From contig NZ_JBHULY010000005.1 of assembly GCF_042684665.1 (NCBI RefSeq), positions 682,001 to 746,000 on the forward strand: 64,000 bases of DNA, given 5' to 3'. The notes under the pieces are model-generated. The model saw only the letters and a list, made by a program, of their open reading frames with translations, had not been told where the DNA came from and did no database searches. Position 1 is the stretch's first letter. Each line of letters opens with the position of its first letter. This document shows, piece by piece, positions 63,083-64,000 of the stretch. The translations under genes and the position numbers were made by a program. This DNA comes from Jejuia rubra. GTDB taxonomy: Bacteria > Bacteroidota > Bacteroidia > Flavobacteriales > Flavobacteriaceae.

Positions 63083-64000
63083 ATGAAACTCAAAAACGTA
63101 TTCAAATTATTTAGTATTGCCCTTTTGGGGACTTTTACCGTATTTACTTCTTGTGGCGAAGATGGTGCGGACGGGGAAGATGGAATGGATGTTACCTCCT
63201 TTGCCAAAGTTGCAAAAGTTGTTTTCGGTGATGGCGTTCCAGAAATTTCTGCCTATGATGCCCAAACACAAACTGTATTTTCGACAAATTCTGAAGCAAA
63301 AGAAGTTGAGGTAATCGACATTTCAGATGTGGGCAACCCAGAAATGAAAATGTCGATTGATGTGACTGCTTACGGTGGTAACGTTAATTCCGTGGCATGC
63401 AAAAATGGCTATTTGGCCATTGCTATTGAAGCTGAGGATAAGCAGGCCAACGGTAACGTCGTGGTTTTTAAAACGGACGATTTACTAACGCCTTATGCTG
63501 ATGTTACAGCTGGAGCATTGCCAGATATGGTAACTTTTACACCTGATGGAAAATATATCTTATCCGCCAATGAAGGTGAGCCAAACGATGATTATGATGT
63601 GGATCCAAAAGGTTCTGTCACTATAATAGAAATCGAAACAAAAACAGCTATTCAAATTTATTTTGATGCTTTCAATAGTGAAGAAGCCACCTTGGAAGAA
63701 AAAGGATTTAGGGTGTTTGGTCCGGATGCTGATTTAAGTACGGATGTTGAACCGGAATATATTACGGTGTCTTCTGATTCCAAAACCGCATTTATCGCTT
63801 TGCAAGAGAACAACGGTATCGCCAAATTAGATATCGATTCTAAAACGATTACAGATATCTATCCTTTGGGAACTAAGGACTATTCAAAAGTTGCTTTCGA
63901 TTTAAGTGATAAGGATGGTAATACCGGGAAACTTCAATTTTGGCCAGTGTTGAGTTTTTATCAGCCAGACGCCATTGATTATTTTGAAATAGGTGGCAAC
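63083..64000 (+). CDS. Choice-of-anchor I family lipoprotein (N-terminal part)
   Basis: An open frame of 306 codons runs from ATG 63083 off the right edge. The lipobox is FTSC near residue 24, followed by an acidic Gly/Asp spacer (GEDGADGEDGMD). The rest is a beta-propeller of the choice-of-anchor I type: VEVIDISDVGNPEMKMSIDV, VNSVACKNGYLAIAIEAEDK, PDMVTFTPDGKYILSANEGEPND and EYITVSSDSKTAFIALQENN. These proteins may be surface phosphatase-like or binding proteins, and the C-terminal part that would show a sorting domain is not in the window. Confidence 0.8.
   Translation, partial: MKLKNVFKLFSIALLGTFTVFTSCGEDGADGEDGMDVTSFAKVAKVVFGDGVPEISAYDAQTQTVFSTNSEAKEVEVIDISDVGNPEMKMSIDVTAYGGNVNSVACKNGYLAIAIEAEDKQANGNVVVFKTDDLLTPYADVTAGALPDMVTFTPDGKYILSANEGEPNDDYDVDPKGSVTIIEIETKTAIQIYFDAFNSEEATLEEKGFRVFGPDADLSTDVEPEYITVSSDSKTAFIALQENNGIAKLDIDSKTITDIYPLGTKDYSKVAFDLSDKDGNTGKLQFWPVLSFYQPDAIDYFEIGGN

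Overview
The window is AT-rich chromosomal DNA from a bacterium of the phylum Bacteroidota, most likely a marine or aquatic member of the Flavobacteriaceae. The evidence is a SusC/SusD outer-membrane system, the gliding and type IX secretion genes gldK-gldL-gldM-gldN, a T9SS C-terminal sorting domain on a secreted amylase, lipoproteins with short lipoboxes, Bacteroidota-type -7 promoter elements (TAnnTTTG), and almost no Shine-Dalgarno sequences. No CRISPR array, rRNA, integrase or prophage is seen. The only transposase is a REP-associated tyrosine transposase (RAYT).

Layout. (1) 1-843: the tail of an unidentified gene, a GIY-YIG-like small protein and a DUF2200 protein, on the + strand. (2) 946-8081, - strand: a likely operon miaB, small hypothetical, sigma-54 activator, lptE-like lipoprotein, TPR protein, secG, ending in a terminator. 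It is followed by groES-groEL, preceded by a candidate sigma-54 promoter. (3) 8275-13518, + strand: two lipoproteins, a membrane protein and topA. (4) 13534-19483, + strand: an arginase-fold protein that has lost metal ligands, followed by gldK, gldL, gldM and gldN. (5) 19696-31510: an FAD oxidoreductase, a DUF983 protein, an ABC-F ATPase, a three-gene RND efflux operon, a secreted leucine-rich-repeat protein, a small Zn-ribbon protein, an initiator tRNA and a secreted alpha/beta hydrolase. (6) 31703-57283: a large starch/maltodextrin utilisation locus. (7) 57561-64000: an SDR dehydrogenase, a kelch protein, a carbohydrate-binding-like protein, an FKBP lipoprotein, era, and the start of a choice-of-anchor I lipoprotein.

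The utilisation locus is built around a divergent promoter region. The - strand arm encodes SusC, SusD, two SusE-like surface lipoproteins and a T9SS-exported GH13 amylase. The + strand arm encodes a LacI-type regulator, an MFS sugar transporter, beta-phosphoglucomutase, a GH65 maltose phosphorylase, a GH97 alpha-glucosidase, three GH13 lipoproteins and an esterase-like lipoprotein. The inferred flow is surface cleavage of starch, import of oligosaccharides through SusCD, periplasmic trimming by GH97 and GH13 enzymes, uptake of maltose by the MFS carrier, then phosphorolysis and conversion to glucose-6-phosphate. A perfect palindrome (42089-42104) is a likely operator for the LacI protein, and a nearly identical 19-base element lies at the starts of both arms. 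The RAYT gene, flanked on both sides by the same palindrome, sits inside the + arm.

Most genes are ordinary for the family. The observations most worth following are the sigma-54-like groESL promoter, the degenerate arginase beside the T9SS genes, the paired regulatory elements of the starch locus, and the RAYT/REP unit.
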